A DNA stretch of 35,920 bases from CAZTBB01 sp964611755 (GTDB lineage: Bacteria; Pseudomonadota; Alphaproteobacteria; Micavibrionales; Micavibrionaceae): contig CAZTBB010000014.1 in the NCBI GenBank assembly GCA_964611755.1, positions 1 through 35,920 of the forward strand. Reading direction: 5' to 3'. This document shows, in pieces, positions 13,734 to 22,992 of the stretch. The position numbers were made by a program, and so were the translations under genes. How positions within the stretch are numbered: position 1 is the stretch's first letter; every line of letters starts with the position of its first letter. The notes beneath the pieces were generated by a model that worked only from the letters and a program-made list of their open reading frames with translations, was not told where the DNA came from and searched no databases.

Positions 13734-14447
13734 ATGAAGACCCTGATTATATTCTCGGGCGGATTGGATTCCGCCACTCTGGCTTATAAAATCGCCAAAG
13801 AACAAACTCTGAGCTTACTTGTCTCCTTTGATTACGGGCAACGCCACAAAAAAGAACTGGATTTTGCCGCCGCCTTTGCCAAAGAGATGGGCGTCGAGCA
13901 TCAAATCGTCGATATCAGCGCGGCAGGCGCATTGCTGAGCGGGTCGGCGCTGACCGATAATATTGATGTCCCTGAAGGCCATTATGCCGAAGAGACCATG
14001 AAGGCCACCGTTGTGCCCAACCGCAATGCGATTATGCTGGCTATTGCTTACGGGATTGCCTCGGCGCGCAACTTGGATGCCGTCGCCACAGCCGTACATG
14101 GCGGGGATCATTTTATTTATCCCGATTGCCGCCCGGGCTTTATTCATGCCTTCGAAACCATGCAAAACCATGCCCTGGAAGGGATGAATGCAATCACACT
14201 CATCACGCCGTTCCTGAATCAGGATAAAACCCTCATCGCCGCCGAAGCCGGCCGGCTTGGTCTACCAATTGAAAAAACATGGTCATGCTATAAAGGCGGG
14301 GACATTCATTGCGGGAAATGCGGCACATGTGTTGAACGCCGCGAAGCGTTGGAGCTAGCCGGCGTGGAAGATCCAACGCCTTACGAAGATCGTGATTATT
14401 GGATTACAGCCACGCAAGATCATGCAAAAGAAACAGCAAGAGGTTAA
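13734..14447 (+). CDS. queC: 7-cyano-7-deazaguanine (preQ0) synthase QueC
   Basis: Converts 7-carboxy-7-deazaguanine and ammonia to preQ0 with ATP, in the cytoplasm. It has 237 residues, the usual size. The ATP pyrophosphatase loop SGGLDS is at 8-13 and the structural zinc Cys are C185, C193, C196 and C199. The start is ATG at 13734, set by AAGGA seven bases upstream that is part of the riboswitch; an in-frame ATG at 13680 lies upstream of the aptamer stem and is not credible. First gene of queCDEF, two bases from queD. Confidence 0.97.
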   Translation: MKTLIIFSGGLDSATLAYKIAKEQTLSLLVSFDYGQRHKKELDFAAAFAKEMGVEHQIVDISAAGALLSGSALTDNIDVPEGHYAEETMKATVVPNRNAIMLAIAYGIASARNLDAVATAVHGGDHFIYPDCRPGFIHAFETMQNHALEGMNAITLITPFLNQDKTLIAAEAGRLGLPIEKTWSCYKGGDIHCGKCGTCVERREALELAGVEDPTPYEDRDYWITATQDHAKETARG

Positions 14448-14449
14448 CC

Positions 14450-14812
14450 ATGTTCACCATTTCCAAAGAATATCATTTTTCTGCCTCTCATATTTTGCAT
14501 GGCCTGGCCGAAGATCATCCTTGTAGCCGTTTGCACGGACATAATTATGTCGTTGAGGTTGAGCTACGCTCTGAAACTCTCAATCAAGTCGGTTTCGTGC
14601 GCGATTACCGCGAGCTTGATGCGCTTAAACGTTACATAGATGAAGACATAGATCACCGCCATCTCAATGATGTTTTGGGCGAGAACAATACAACAGCCGA
14701 GCTTATCGCCAAGCATTTCTATGAATGGTGCCATGCCAAATGGCCCGAAGTAAGCGCCGTTCGAGTCAAAGAAACACCAAAGACAACGGCAGAATACAGG
14801 CCAGCATCATGA
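14450..14812 (+). CDS. queD: 6-carboxy-5,6,7,8-tetrahydropterin synthase QueD
   Basis: Makes 6-carboxytetrahydropterin from dihydroneopterin triphosphate, the first committed step to queuosine. 120 residues. Zinc ligands H14 (SASH) and H29/H31 (LHGHNY) and catalytic C25 (DHPCSRLHGH) are in place, with the later DHRHLND and VKET motifs. AGAGG lies ahead of the ATG at 14450. It starts two bases after queC stops, and its stop overlaps the queE start as ATGA. Confidence 0.97.
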   Translation: MFTISKEYHFSASHILHGLAEDHPCSRLHGHNYVVEVELRSETLNQVGFVRDYRELDALKRYIDEDIDHRHLNDVLGENNTTAELIAKHFYEWCHAKWPEVSAVRVKETPKTTAEYRPAS

Positions 14813-15522
14813 GTGAGAGCACCATTCGCATTTCCGAAATTTTTGGCCCCACCATTCAAGGTGAAGGCGCGCTGATCGGCCAGCCAACCGTGTTTGTGCG
14901 CACAGGCGGATGCGATTACCGCTGTAGCTGGTGCGATACGCTTTATGCCGTCGAGAGCAAATACCGCCATGACTGGACCCCGATGAGTGCGCAGCAAATT
15001 ATGGATGAGGTGGAAACACTCTCAAACCAAAAACCGCTGATGATTTCCCTCTCAGGCGGGAATCCGGCCACGCAGGATTGCTCCGACCTTATCGCACTTG
15101 GCCAATCCATGGGCTATCGCTTTGCCCTCGAAACCCAGGGCTCCGTTGCACAAGATTGGTTCAAAGATCTGGATGTGCTCACCCTGAGCCCCAAACCACC
15201 ATCCAGTGAGATGAAAACCAATTGGGATAAGCTTGATGAATGCATCAAAGCCGCTGGCGACACCCCGGAGATTGCTCTTAAAATTGTGATCTTCGATGAC
15301 CATGATTATGCCTACGCACAGGATGTCGCAGCGCGCTATCCTGATTTTGATCTCTATCTGCAAGCCGGCAATGATCAAGTTGGTGCTGATGTCATAGATA
15401 TGGAAGCACTTTATGAGCGCATGCGCTGGCTTAGTGATAAGGCCGCGAGCGATCAATGGTTTAATATTCGTATTCTCCCCCAGCTCCATGTCATGCTGTG
15501 GGGCAATCTCAGAGGAGTATAA
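14809..15522 (+). CDS. queE: 7-carboxy-7-deazaguanine synthase QueE (radical SAM)
   Basis: Rearranges 6-carboxytetrahydropterin to 7-carboxy-7-deazaguanine using S-adenosylmethionine. 237 residues. The [4Fe-4S] cluster Cys are C35, C39 and C42 in CDYRCSWC, the standard Cx3Cx2C spacing, preceded by the substrate-site stretch GPTIQGEG. SLSGGNPA provides the glycine-rich SAM-binding motif. The start at 14809 overlaps the queD stop (ATGA), which rules out the longer in-frame reading from 14725. Confidence 0.96.
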   Translation: MSESTIRISEIFGPTIQGEGALIGQPTVFVRTGGCDYRCSWCDTLYAVESKYRHDWTPMSAQQIMDEVETLSNQKPLMISLSGGNPATQDCSDLIALGQSMGYRFALETQGSVAQDWFKDLDVLTLSPKPPSSEMKTNWDKLDECIKAAGDTPEIALKIVIFDDHDYAYAQDVAARYPDFDLYLQAGNDQVGADVIDMEALYERMRWLSDKAASDQWFNIRILPQLHVMLWGNLRGV

Positions 15523-15537
15523 ATCAGGAGTTTAATA

Positions 15538-16005
15538 ATGAGCGATAAAACAATTTATGATGATCTCACCCAGCTTGGCGGCAATAGCGCCATTCCGGAA
15601 AGCCCGGATAAGGCTGTGCTGGAGCGCGTGCCAAACCCGCATACCGGAACCGATTATGCTGTGCGTTTTGTGGCGCCGGAATTCACCTCTATCTGCCCGC
15701 TGACCGGTCAACCTGATTTTGCGCATTTGGTGCTCGATTATGTACCGGGTGATTGGCTCGTGGAAAGCAAATCGCTTAAGCTGTTTTTGACATCATTTCG
15801 CAATCATGGTGACTTCCACGAAGCCTGCACAGTCTCCATCGCCAAACGCATCGAAGAGGTAACCGAGGCCAAGTGGCTGCGCCTTGGCGGCTATTGGTAC
15901 CCAAGAGGCGGCATTCCAATCGATATTTTCTATCAAAATGGTGACCTACCACAAGGCGTGTGGGTTCCGGATCAGAATGTCCCCAATTACCGCGGCCGTG
16001 GGTAA
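15538..16005 (+). CDS. queF: NADPH-dependent preQ0 reductase QueF (single-domain type)
   Basis: Reduces the nitrile of preQ0 to the amine preQ1, the ligand of the riboswitch upstream of this operon. 155 residues, so the short unimodular class. Catalytic C53 lies in TSICPLTGQPD with D60, and the QueF motif ESKSLK is at 76-81, followed by FRNHGDFHE. AGGAG precedes the ATG at 15538. Its presence makes the four-gene set sufficient for preQ0 to preQ1; GTP cyclohydrolase, tgt and queA/G/H are not in the window. Its stop is seven bases from the convergent end of the leucine-rich repeat gene, with no terminator between. Confidence 0.97.
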   Translation: MSDKTIYDDLTQLGGNSAIPESPDKAVLERVPNPHTGTDYAVRFVAPEFTSICPLTGQPDFAHLVLDYVPGDWLVESKSLKLFLTSFRNHGDFHEACTVSIAKRIEEVTEAKWLRLGGYWYPRGGIPIDIFYQNGDLPQGVWVPDQNVPNYRGRG

Positions 16006-16012
16006 AACGGAC

Positions 16013-17548
16013 TTACATACCTAGTGCAAGCAAGGTTGAACTTGTCCAATCTGGCATGTGGCGCTGGAACTGAATACTTGGCCGTGCGTGATGGAGAACT
16101 TCGTCGCCGACCTCTCTGAGTTTTGGTGCATCGAAATGGATAAGAGAGCGCCCGACCTTGTACAAACACCTTCCTTGCATAGTTTCCAGCTCTGGTGCGA
16201 TAAAGCTGCGCAATGATGTTGCATTCTGCAAACACTGAAAGTCCATGATATTTAAGCGGTCTGCCTGAAAATACTCCAATTTATAAGCATTGTTAAAACA
16301 ACGGCCATTCATACTCTCGAGGGAGGGGGCTTCGAAAGATTTCAAAACTTTTGCATTGTAAAAACAATCATTACCCATAAGCTTAAGTGATGGGACATGG
16401 GTATCTGTTAAACTGGCCGTGTTTTCCAGACATAGATCATCCATACTTTCCAACACGGGAGCACGAAAAGTTTTAAGGCCTCTAGCGTGGCGCAGAGAGA
16501 AAGCATCCATTGTTTTCAGTTTTGGCGCTTCAAAATGCTCTAAAGCATCGCACTGCTCTAGGGCAAAAGGGCCCAGCTTAGTAAGCTCTGGTAAATATAA
16601 GGTTTTGATACGGGAATTTTCTGCGCCAATTAAAAGCTCATCATGCAACAGCAGTTTGCCATCCTTATCAACATGTAACCCTTTGTTGCCGCCATAGGCC
16701 GCATTAAAATCATCAACGAAACGATCATGGCTATTTATATTGATTCTACTGAGGCTCTTTGTCCTATTATCAAAATAATATTCATCGAAAACAGCATCTC
16801 CTGCGCCGCGATCAGCTGTATGAATTTGCCCGTCTTTTGCCCAGGCCTGATCCCCAAAATAGATATTGTCACGCTCGGTATGGTGACGGAATATCTGATC
16901 CCCCATCAGCACAAATCCGTTGGGCAATAAAGATGAGTTCGCCGAAAAATCAACATTGAAATGATCTTTCAGGGCGCCTGTCAGGCCAGGTATTATATTA
17001 TCGGGGTTGCTGCCAAAGGTATGGTCACACGCCTCAACCGTGTGATTGTAACGGTTCTTGATGGAAATAAACCCGCCCTCTTTTGCAATCTGGATGGATA
17101 TGACCGATGTGCCATACGCATCATCACGCTCTTCCTTGCCTACGAAATCACTACGTTTGATCGTATCGACATCTTTTCGCACCGCTTGGACAATATGATA
17201 TTTTTTATAACGCGCTTTATCATTAAACGTGCAAAGCAATTCCCCCGGAGCATAATATTTCTTAATGCTGTTTTGTTTTTCAAGATCATCCGCATAAAAA
17301 GCGTCATAGCCTGCACGGTCCAAAAGCTCGAGAGGATCAGCCGGTGCGGAAGCAACCTCGGGCGTATCATCATTGGCCGGCATCAAACTCATCAGATAGG
17401 GAAGCAAAGGCTCCGCATCGCGGCCTGCATGCTTCACAATTTCTGGAAAATTTGGAATTTCGAGCAGGCCGTTATGATAGTTACGCAGAACCCTCGCAAA
17501 CCGCTCACCATTTTGTTTCTTTAATCTCTTGTAGACCGCGTCGCTCAT
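16013..17548 (-). CDS. Unknown protein with eight 22-residue leucine-rich-type repeats, 511 aa
   Basis: Residues 314-491 are eight tandem units of 22 (one of 23) residues with the pattern LxxFxAPxLxxMxxxCLxNAxx. Examples begin at L336 (LEHFEAPKL), L358 (LKTFRAPVL) and L402 (LKSFEAPSL). This is the BspA/LRR_5 style of solenoid, which usually mediates protein binding. Residues 1-310 are not recognised; they are polar, with no signal peptide or membrane helix, and contain KxxGGFISIKNRYNHTVEACDHTFGSNP. The protein is therefore likely cytoplasmic, or exported by a route without a Sec signal. The gene follows ccoS on the same strand by 99 bases and ends back to back with queF. A phage- or effector-related origin is possible, not shown. 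Confidence 0.8.
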   Translation of the reverse strand: MSDAVYKRLKKQNGERFARVLRNYHNGLLEIPNFPEIVKHAGRDAEPLLPYLMSLMPANDDTPEVASAPADPLELLDRAGYDAFYADDLEKQNSIKKYYAPGELLCTFNDKARYKKYHIVQAVRKDVDTIKRSDFVGKEERDDAYGTSVISIQIAKEGGFISIKNRYNHTVEACDHTFGSNPDNIIPGLTGALKDHFNVDFSANSSLLPNGFVLMGDQIFRHHTERDNIYFGDQAWAKDGQIHTADRGAGDAVFDEYYFDNRTKSLSRININSHDRFVDDFNAAYGGNKGLHVDKDGKLLLHDELLIGAENSRIKTLYLPELTKLGPFALEQCDALEHFEAPKLKTMDAFSLRHARGLKTFRAPVLESMDDLCLENTASLTDTHVPSLKLMGNDCFYNAKVLKSFEAPSLESMNGRCFNNAYKLEYFQADRLNIMDFQCLQNATSLRSFIAPELETMQGRCLYKVGRSLIHFDAPKLREVGDEVLHHARPSIQFQRHMPDWTSSTLLALGM

Positions 17549-17647
17549 CAGGATTTCTCATGCTTTCAATGTCGATCGTACACTAACACCCAAATATAAA
17601 TTATGTCAAATAATGACGGGGTGTTTTGTGTTCTTCTAGGCGTAAAT

Positions 17648-17821
17648 CTAATGGCCTTGCTCTTTATCCGGCGGAGGAGCTGCGTCCTCATCATTCAAGA
17701 TACGGTTGGCGGCACCGTCCAAATCGTCATATTGCCCCGATTTGAGTGCCCAGATAAACGCCCCCAGCCCGATAGAACCAAGCAGGAGAGCAACAGGGAT
17801 CATATACAGTAAAACACTCAT
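17648..17821 (-). CDS. ccoS: cbb3 oxidase assembly protein CcoS, 57 aa
   Basis: A short gene read leftwards from ATG at 17819-17821, overlapping the ccoI stop as ATGA. The peptide starts MSVLLYMIPVALLLGSIGLG, a single membrane helix, and continues AFIWALKSGQYDDLDGAANR, the CcoS/FixS signature, ending in a Pro/Asp-rich tail. CcoS is needed for cofactor (copper and heme) insertion into the catalytic subunit of cbb3 oxidase. Length and position after ccoI are exactly as expected. Confidence 0.95.
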   Translation of the reverse strand: MSVLLYMIPVALLLGSIGLGAFIWALKSGQYDDLDGAANRILNDEDAAPPPDKEQGH

Positions 17822-20007
17822 AGATGTGATCGTAACCTAAAAGAGTTCGCAATCACAATCAAAGATGAGCCTGACATCGCAATCGCGGCAACGAAAGGCG
17901 TTACCAGCCCGGCAAGAGCGATGGGCACGGCCAGAATGTTATAGATCACCGCCAATCCGAAATTCTGGAAGATTAATTGCTGCACCTTGCGGGCAACATG
18001 CCAGACCTTGGCGACAGGCTCCAAACTATGGCCTGAAAACAAGATATCGGCTTCATTCTGCGCCATGTCAATGGCAGAGCCCGGAGCCACAGACACAAAA
18101 GCCTCGCGCATGACGGCCGTGTCATTCATGCCGTCCCCGACCATCAAAACATGTGATCCTGCCTGCTGTTTTTTGTGCAAAAATTCAAATTTTTCTTTTG
18201 GGCTTTGTGCAGCATAAAAATCATCAATCTTGAGTTTTTGTGCTGCCTTCTTGACTGCAAACTCTTGATCTCCGGATAAAATAGTGCTCTTGATTCCAGC
18301 CATACTAAAAACATCAATCACTTGTTCAGCTTGATCTCTGAGTGAATCTTTAAAAATAAATTGTATTGGCTTCTCTCCGTCCATCTCAAACCAAAGCTCC
18401 GGACTTTGTGATGGTTGCGCAGACCTATTACCGCACCATGATCGTGCCCCTAAACGGATTTTTTTGCCCTCAAATTTTGCTGCGATTCCTTTCGCGGGAT
18501 ATTCTTTGACATGTGTCAGCTCAAGAAGATCAACATCGGAGGAAGCAGCCAGATTTTTAGCCAGAACATGTGAGCTATGATGCGCCAGCGAGATAATAAT
18601 CTGCTGCGTTTTCTTTGGAATTCCCTCTAGACTTTCTGGCATTAGCAGGCCTTTGGTCAGTGTGCCTGTTTTATCCCATATCACCTGATCAATAACAGCT
18701 AGCCTCTCTAACGCATCGCCTGATTTCACGAGCACACCGCGCTTCATTAAACCGCCAGTGGCCAAAACCTGCACCACAGGCACGGCCAAGCCCAGCGCGC
18801 ACGGACATGTAATAATCAGAACAGTCACAGAAATCATCAAGGCCTCTTGCCATGCCATTCCGCCAACAAACACCCATCCAAGAAAAGCCAGCAGCGATAT
18901 AACATGCACAAATGGCGTATAAAGCTGCGCGGCTCGATCGGCAAGGCGCACATAACGCGCATTGCTTTGCCCTGCATTATCCATCAGCTCCGCCACTTCG
19001 AAGAGCAACGATTCCTGCGCAGCCTTGCTCACCTCCATTTTGATTGGTGCAGCAATATTGAGTGTCCCGGCCAAGAGCCGCGATCCTTTTTTTACCGGCC
19101 GGGGCAGGGTTTCCCCGCTCATAATTGCGCTATCTATCTCTGAGATACCATCAATGACAATCCCGTCCGCCGGAATTTTTTCACCGGCTTTCACCAGAGC
19201 AATCATCCCTTGCTTGATTTCATGCACAGCCACGCGCGATTGGTTTTTGCCCTCCAAAATTGTTGCAAACGATGACAGTGCAGCCCGCAGATCCAATGCA
19301 GCTGCGCCTGCGTTCTTGCGTGCCCGAAATTCCAGATAACGACCAATTAATAAAAAGAAGATCAACATCAAAACGGAATCGAAATAGACATGCTCCCCGC
19401 CATGCGCAAGCTCATACAGGCTCATGCTAGTTGCCAAAAGTAAAGCCACGCTGATCGGGACATCCATATTGGTATGCCCGCCTGCCAAGGCCCGCAGGGC
19501 TGATCTGAAAAAAGGCCGCCCAGAAAACAGCAATACAGGACATGCTATCAATGCAGAGAGAAGATGCATAAATTCACGGGTTGCATATCCCATTGTCTCG
19601 GCATCGGATGACCAAACGCCGACGGAGAGCAACATGACATTGCCCATCGCAAAACCGGCCACGCCAAGACACAAAAGTAAAAACCGGTCCTCGCGCTTGA
19701 CGGCTTCGTCTTGTAAATCAGGATCATAAGGCAAGACATCATATCCTTGCCCCTCTATATAGGCGACCATCGCATTGGCAAGATCCGGACGCCCGTCCCA
19801 TTCAATGCGCATTGCGCCCGTCGTAAAATTAAACCGCGCTTCTTTTACATTGGAAAAATGCTGCGCCACGGATTCAATTTTTTGAATGCACGCCGCGCAA
19901 TAAGCCCCCTGCACAAACACAGAGAGTTTTTGCCATCCCTCCTCCGTTTGCTTCACAAGAGATTCATATCCGGTTTCTATTGATGGATGAGGCGTGGCTT
20001 CATTCAT
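17818..20007 (-). CDS. ccoI: Copper-exporting P1B-type ATPase for cbb3 oxidase assembly, CcoI
   Basis: A 729-residue heavy-metal ATPase. The N-terminal metal-binding domain has C37-A-A-C40; about eight membrane helices follow. The actuator motif SGET is at 297-300, the membrane metal site C401-P-C403, phosphorylated D445 in DKTGT, and the hinge GDGMND near the C-terminus. CcoI delivers copper to the oxidase rather than giving copper resistance, and the ccoGHIS context supports that role here. It overlaps ccoH by eight bases and ccoS by four. Confidence 0.96.
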   Translation of the reverse strand: MNEATPHPSIETGYESLVKQTEEGWQKLSVFVQGAYCAACIQKIESVAQHFSNVKEARFNFTTGAMRIEWDGRPDLANAMVAYIEGQGYDVLPYDPDLQDEAVKREDRFLLLCLGVAGFAMGNVMLLSVGVWSSDAETMGYATREFMHLLSALIACPVLLFSGRPFFRSALRALAGGHTNMDVPISVALLLATSMSLYELAHGGEHVYFDSVLMLIFFLLIGRYLEFRARKNAGAAALDLRAALSSFATILEGKNQSRVAVHEIKQGMIALVKAGEKIPADGIVIDGISEIDSAIMSGETLPRPVKKGSRLLAGTLNIAAPIKMEVSKAAQESLLFEVAELMDNAGQSNARYVRLADRAAQLYTPFVHVISLLAFLGWVFVGGMAWQEALMISVTVLIITCPCALGLAVPVVQVLATGGLMKRGVLVKSGDALERLAVIDQVIWDKTGTLTKGLLMPESLEGIPKKTQQIIISLAHHSSHVLAKNLAASSDVDLLELTHVKEYPAKGIAAKFEGKKIRLGARSWCGNRSAQPSQSPELWFEMDGEKPIQFIFKDSLRDQAEQVIDVFSMAGIKSTILSGDQEFAVKKAAQKLKIDDFYAAQSPKEKFEFLHKKQQAGSHVLMVGDGMNDTAVMREAFVSVAPGSAIDMAQNEADILFSGHSLEPVAKVWHVARKVQQLIFQNFGLAVIYNILAVPIALAGLVTPFVAAIAMSGSSLIVIANSFRLRSHL

Positions 20008-20497
20008 TGATAATCACATTATGCAATGCGTGAAATTCCTGACCATCCCAGCTTGCAATCAATTTGACGCGCCATCTACCGGCAAATGGTAAGTCAATAT
20101 CGGCCGCATAATGTCCTGCGCGGTCCGTTGGATTTAATGTTACATCAAAGTCATAACCCTTTTTCACCGGCCATATAAAATAGGCCTGCACATCCGCATC
20201 AACGATTGCTGAATCTTTTTCATCCGTGATCGACCATACAATGCGGCTTTTGCCAAGCTCCAGTTTTTGTGTCACCTCGGGCTGGTTTTTTGATCGCTCT
20301 AAAAGATCATTATAAGCAATACCCTTTCGATAAGCATCTTCCGTGACCACGCCCGAATGGGTTTTCAGTGCCGCTGAAATAAAAACAAAATTCACACCAA
20401 AAACCACGAGAAAAAAGATAACAAAAATAAATAATACATTCTTGCCAGTTAGTTTCTTTGCTGTGCTCTTATCCAACTTTTTACCAACATTGTTCAT
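20000..20497 (-). CDS. ccoH: cbb3 oxidase assembly protein CcoH/FixH
   Basis: 165 residues: a basic N-terminus, one membrane helix about 19-42, and a periplasmic beta-rich domain. The family stretch GVVTEDAYRKGIAYND follows the helix directly. FixH proteins assist assembly of the cbb3 complex, probably with the copper ATPase encoded next. The gene starts 12 bases after ccoG and its end overlaps the ccoI start. Confidence 0.93.
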   Translation of the reverse strand: MNNVGKKLDKSTAKKLTGKNVLFIFVIFFLVVFGVNFVFISAALKTHSGVVTEDAYRKGIAYNDLLERSKNQPEVTQKLELGKSRIVWSITDEKDSAIVDADVQAYFIWPVKKGYDFDVTLNPTDRAGHYAADIDLPFAGRWRVKLIASWDGQEFHALHNVIINE

Positions 20498-20509
20498 GAT
20501 GATTTCCTC

Positions 20510-21907
20510 TTACTTGCGCCGTGTGACAAACACGCTTTCATAATCATCATGACGATCAGAGTCTTTATCTTCAACCCTGAAATAAACGGGCCTTGGTTCG
20601 GCCGGCGTCACATCGGCGCTCACAAAAACATGAAATGTCCCGACACTATCGGCATGTACAAACAAATGATCGGGGGAGACATCACCGGCGGCCTTCACCT
20701 GAAGCTGTGCATTATCCAAACCATCAAAGAATAGCTCATAGGTGCGGTCTTCATGTGTTTTGTTCAAAACCTTGATCGTATATCCATTGCGAATTTCACC
20801 GCTGGAGAGCTGCACGAAAACCGGGTTGCGATCACGCAGGACATTCAGCTCCACCAATGGACGGAAAATAATCGAATAAAGCATAACCCCACCCACGATG
20901 GTCATAATGCATCCATAATAAAATGTGCGCATACGGAAAAACTTAAACTGCTCATCCCCGCCTTTGACGCTAGCCTCCATGTGATTGGTGGTGTCATAGC
21001 GAATGAGACCGCGTGGCAAATCAACCTTGTCCATAATATCATTGCATGCATCAACACACAGGCCGCAGGCAATACATTCCATCTGCAATCCGTTGCGGAT
21101 ATCAATCCCCGTCGGGCACACTTGCACACAGGCGGTGCAATCAATGCAATGGCCGCGCCCCTCCCAACTCTCGCCTTTTTTATGCTTGCCGCGTTTCTCG
21201 CCGCGCTGCTCATCATAGCCGATAATCAGTGTATCTTTATCAAACATTGCTGATTGGAAACGGGCATACGGGCACATATAAGTGCAGACCTGCTCGCGCG
21301 CAAAACCGGCCATTAAATAGGTGCTAAAGGTCAAACCGCCAATAAACATGAGAACAGTTGGCGAGACATCAAATTCAAAAAAGCTGCGCACCAATGTCGG
21401 CGCATCATTGAAATACAAAACAAAAGATCCGGCCGTACACCATGCAACAACAAGCCAAAGGAAATGTGTTACAGCCAATTTACGAATTTTCTCAAACGTC
21501 CATGGCCCTTGCTGTAATTTCTTGCGGGCATTACGATCACCCTGCACAATGCGTTCAATCCAGACATAAAGATCCGTCCAGACCGTTTGCGGACAAAAAT
21601 AGCCACACCACACACGGCCAAGCATGCTGGTAATAAAGAAAAGCATGATCGCGGCTAGAATCAAAATGCCGGTCAAAACAAAGACTTCTTGTGGCCAAAT
21701 CTCAATCCAGAACCAATAAGCGCGCGGCGCATTCAAATCAATCAACACAGCCTGATCCGGTGCATTGGGGCCGCGGTCCCAGCGAATAAACGGCACGAGA
21801 TAATAAATCCCAAGCGTGATAATCATCGCCAGCCATTTAAGGTTACGATATTTTCCTGCAACGCGTTTTGGGAATATTTTTTCTTGCTTGGCAAAATATT
21901 GCAGCAT
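20510..21907 (-). CDS. ccoG: Membrane polyferredoxin CcoG/FixG
   Basis: 465 residues. Four to five membrane helices, including the CGYFCPQTVW motif typical of NapH/FixG proteins, then a ferredoxin domain with two Cys clusters (CIDCTACVQVCP and CIACGLCVDACN) for two [4Fe-4S] centres, and a C-terminal immunoglobulin-like periplasmic domain. CcoG reduces Cu(II) to Cu(I) for the oxidase assembly line. It begins 49 bases after ccoP on the same strand; no FNR-type box was seen in that gap, so read-through from the ccoN operon is likely. Confidence 0.95.
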   Translation of the reverse strand: MLQYFAKQEKIFPKRVAGKYRNLKWLAMIITLGIYYLVPFIRWDRGPNAPDQAVLIDLNAPRAYWFWIEIWPQEVFVLTGILILAAIMLFFITSMLGRVWCGYFCPQTVWTDLYVWIERIVQGDRNARKKLQQGPWTFEKIRKLAVTHFLWLVVAWCTAGSFVLYFNDAPTLVRSFFEFDVSPTVLMFIGGLTFSTYLMAGFAREQVCTYMCPYARFQSAMFDKDTLIIGYDEQRGEKRGKHKKGESWEGRGHCIDCTACVQVCPTGIDIRNGLQMECIACGLCVDACNDIMDKVDLPRGLIRYDTTNHMEASVKGGDEQFKFFRMRTFYYGCIMTIVGGVMLYSIIFRPLVELNVLRDRNPVFVQLSSGEIRNGYTIKVLNKTHEDRTYELFFDGLDNAQLQVKAAGDVSPDHLFVHADSVGTFHVFVSADVTPAEPRPVYFRVEDKDSDRHDDYESVFVTRRK

Positions 21908-21956
21908 TCCTTACCGCCTCTCTATCCAGCCTCAACCAATAAAATTGATATCGTGC

Positions 21957-22841
21957 CTATTCACCACCACCAAGTTCATGCAAATAAATCGCAAGTTGTT
22001 TGATTGTGTTCTCATCCAAACGATTTTTCCATGCCGGCATCACACCCGCATGCGCATAATAGATGGAGTTATAAACCGATTTGCGATCACCGCCGAAGAG
22101 CCAGATTTTATCCGCCAAATTCGGGGCACCAAACTCTTTCAAGCCCTTTGCATCCGTTCCATGACATGAGGCACATTGCTGTTGGAAAATATCACGGCCT
22201 TTCGTGTGATGCGGACTCTCCTCACCAGATGAAAGGCTCAGCACATAATCAGTGACCTTACTAATCTCACCAGAGCTTAAAATCCTGTCTTTACCAAAGG
22301 CCGGCATCTGGGATTGGTGCGCATCAATATCACCGGAGCGAATACCATGCAAAATTGTTTGGTGAATTTCTTCAACTTTTCCGCCCCATAACCAATCATC
22401 ATCATTGAGGTTTGGATAACCTTCGGCTCCCGCGCCCCCTGTGCCGTGACAAGTTGCACAATTATCCTTAAAGGCAGAGGCGCCGCCAGCCATAGCAAAG
22501 GCATATAGCTGTTCATCAGCCATAATTTCAGCAAAGCTAGCATCACCAAAACGCTCTGCATACGCGCTTTGTACTTCAATGATTTCATTCTGGGATTCTA
22601 CCAATTCCTTGAATTGTGTATAGCCAGACGTGCCTTGCGTGGCACCGCTTAGAGTTGGCCAAGCCGGATAGACAACAAAATACCAAATTGACCACACAAC
22701 AGTGACCAGAAAAATCCAGACCCACCAGCGCGGCAGCGGATTGTTTAATTCTTTCAATCCATCCCATTCATGGCCTGTTGTTTCCACACCGCTGAGATCA
22801 TCAATCTCTTTGTCATGTTTTTTTTGCTTGTCATCACTCAT
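21957..22841 (-). CDS. ccoP: cbb3 oxidase diheme cytochrome c subunit CcoP
   Basis: 294 residues from ATG at 22839-22841, chosen because AAGGAGA lies six to seven bases upstream and the start overlaps the ccoQ stop; the longer in-frame reading covers ccoQ. A membrane helix lies at about 38-58, followed by two periplasmic c-type heme domains with C128-A-T-C131-H and C223-A-S-C226-H and Met ligands in MPAF and MPAW. CcoP passes electrons from the bc1 complex or soluble cytochromes to CcoO. Confidence 0.96.
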   Translation of the reverse strand: MSDDKQKKHDKEIDDLSGVETTGHEWDGLKELNNPLPRWWVWIFLVTVVWSIWYFVVYPAWPTLSGATQGTSGYTQFKELVESQNEIIEVQSAYAERFGDASFAEIMADEQLYAFAMAGGASAFKDNCATCHGTGGAGAEGYPNLNDDDWLWGGKVEEIHQTILHGIRSGDIDAHQSQMPAFGKDRILSSGEISKVTDYVLSLSSGEESPHHTKGRDIFQQQCASCHGTDAKGLKEFGAPNLADKIWLFGGDRKSVYNSIYYAHAGVMPAWKNRLDENTIKQLAIYLHELGGGE

Positions 22842-22992
22842 TATCTGTCTCCTTGAGTGGTATATTTCCATGTTCCTTATACGTCTTCTTTGCACCCGGG
22901 CGGAACGTCCACAGCACCACTATGCAAAAGAAAGAAAAGAAGAATAAAAGTCCGATCAGCCCGACATCTGGATTAGAAAAAAGCTCTTTCAT
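22834..22992 (-). CDS. ccoQ: cbb3 oxidase small subunit CcoQ, 52 aa
   Basis: A small gene between ccoO and ccoP, overlapping both: its ATG shares a base with the ccoO stop (TAATG) and its TGA lies within the first codons of ccoP. The peptide MKELFSNPDVGLIGLLFFFS has one membrane helix (about 10-29) followed by VLWTFRPGAKKTYKEHGNIP, the usual CcoQ tail. CcoQ stabilises the oxidase complex. Confidence 0.94.
   Translation of the reverse strand: MKELFSNPDVGLIGLLFFFSFFCIVVLWTFRPGAKKTYKEHGNIPLKETDNE

Noticed and set aside
17585..17625. AACACCC...GGGTGTT inverted repeat between ccoS and the leucine-rich repeat gene, as a terminator
   Set aside because: Seven pairs with a loop of about 27 bases and no T tract on either strand. 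It may be structure but is not a convincing terminator.
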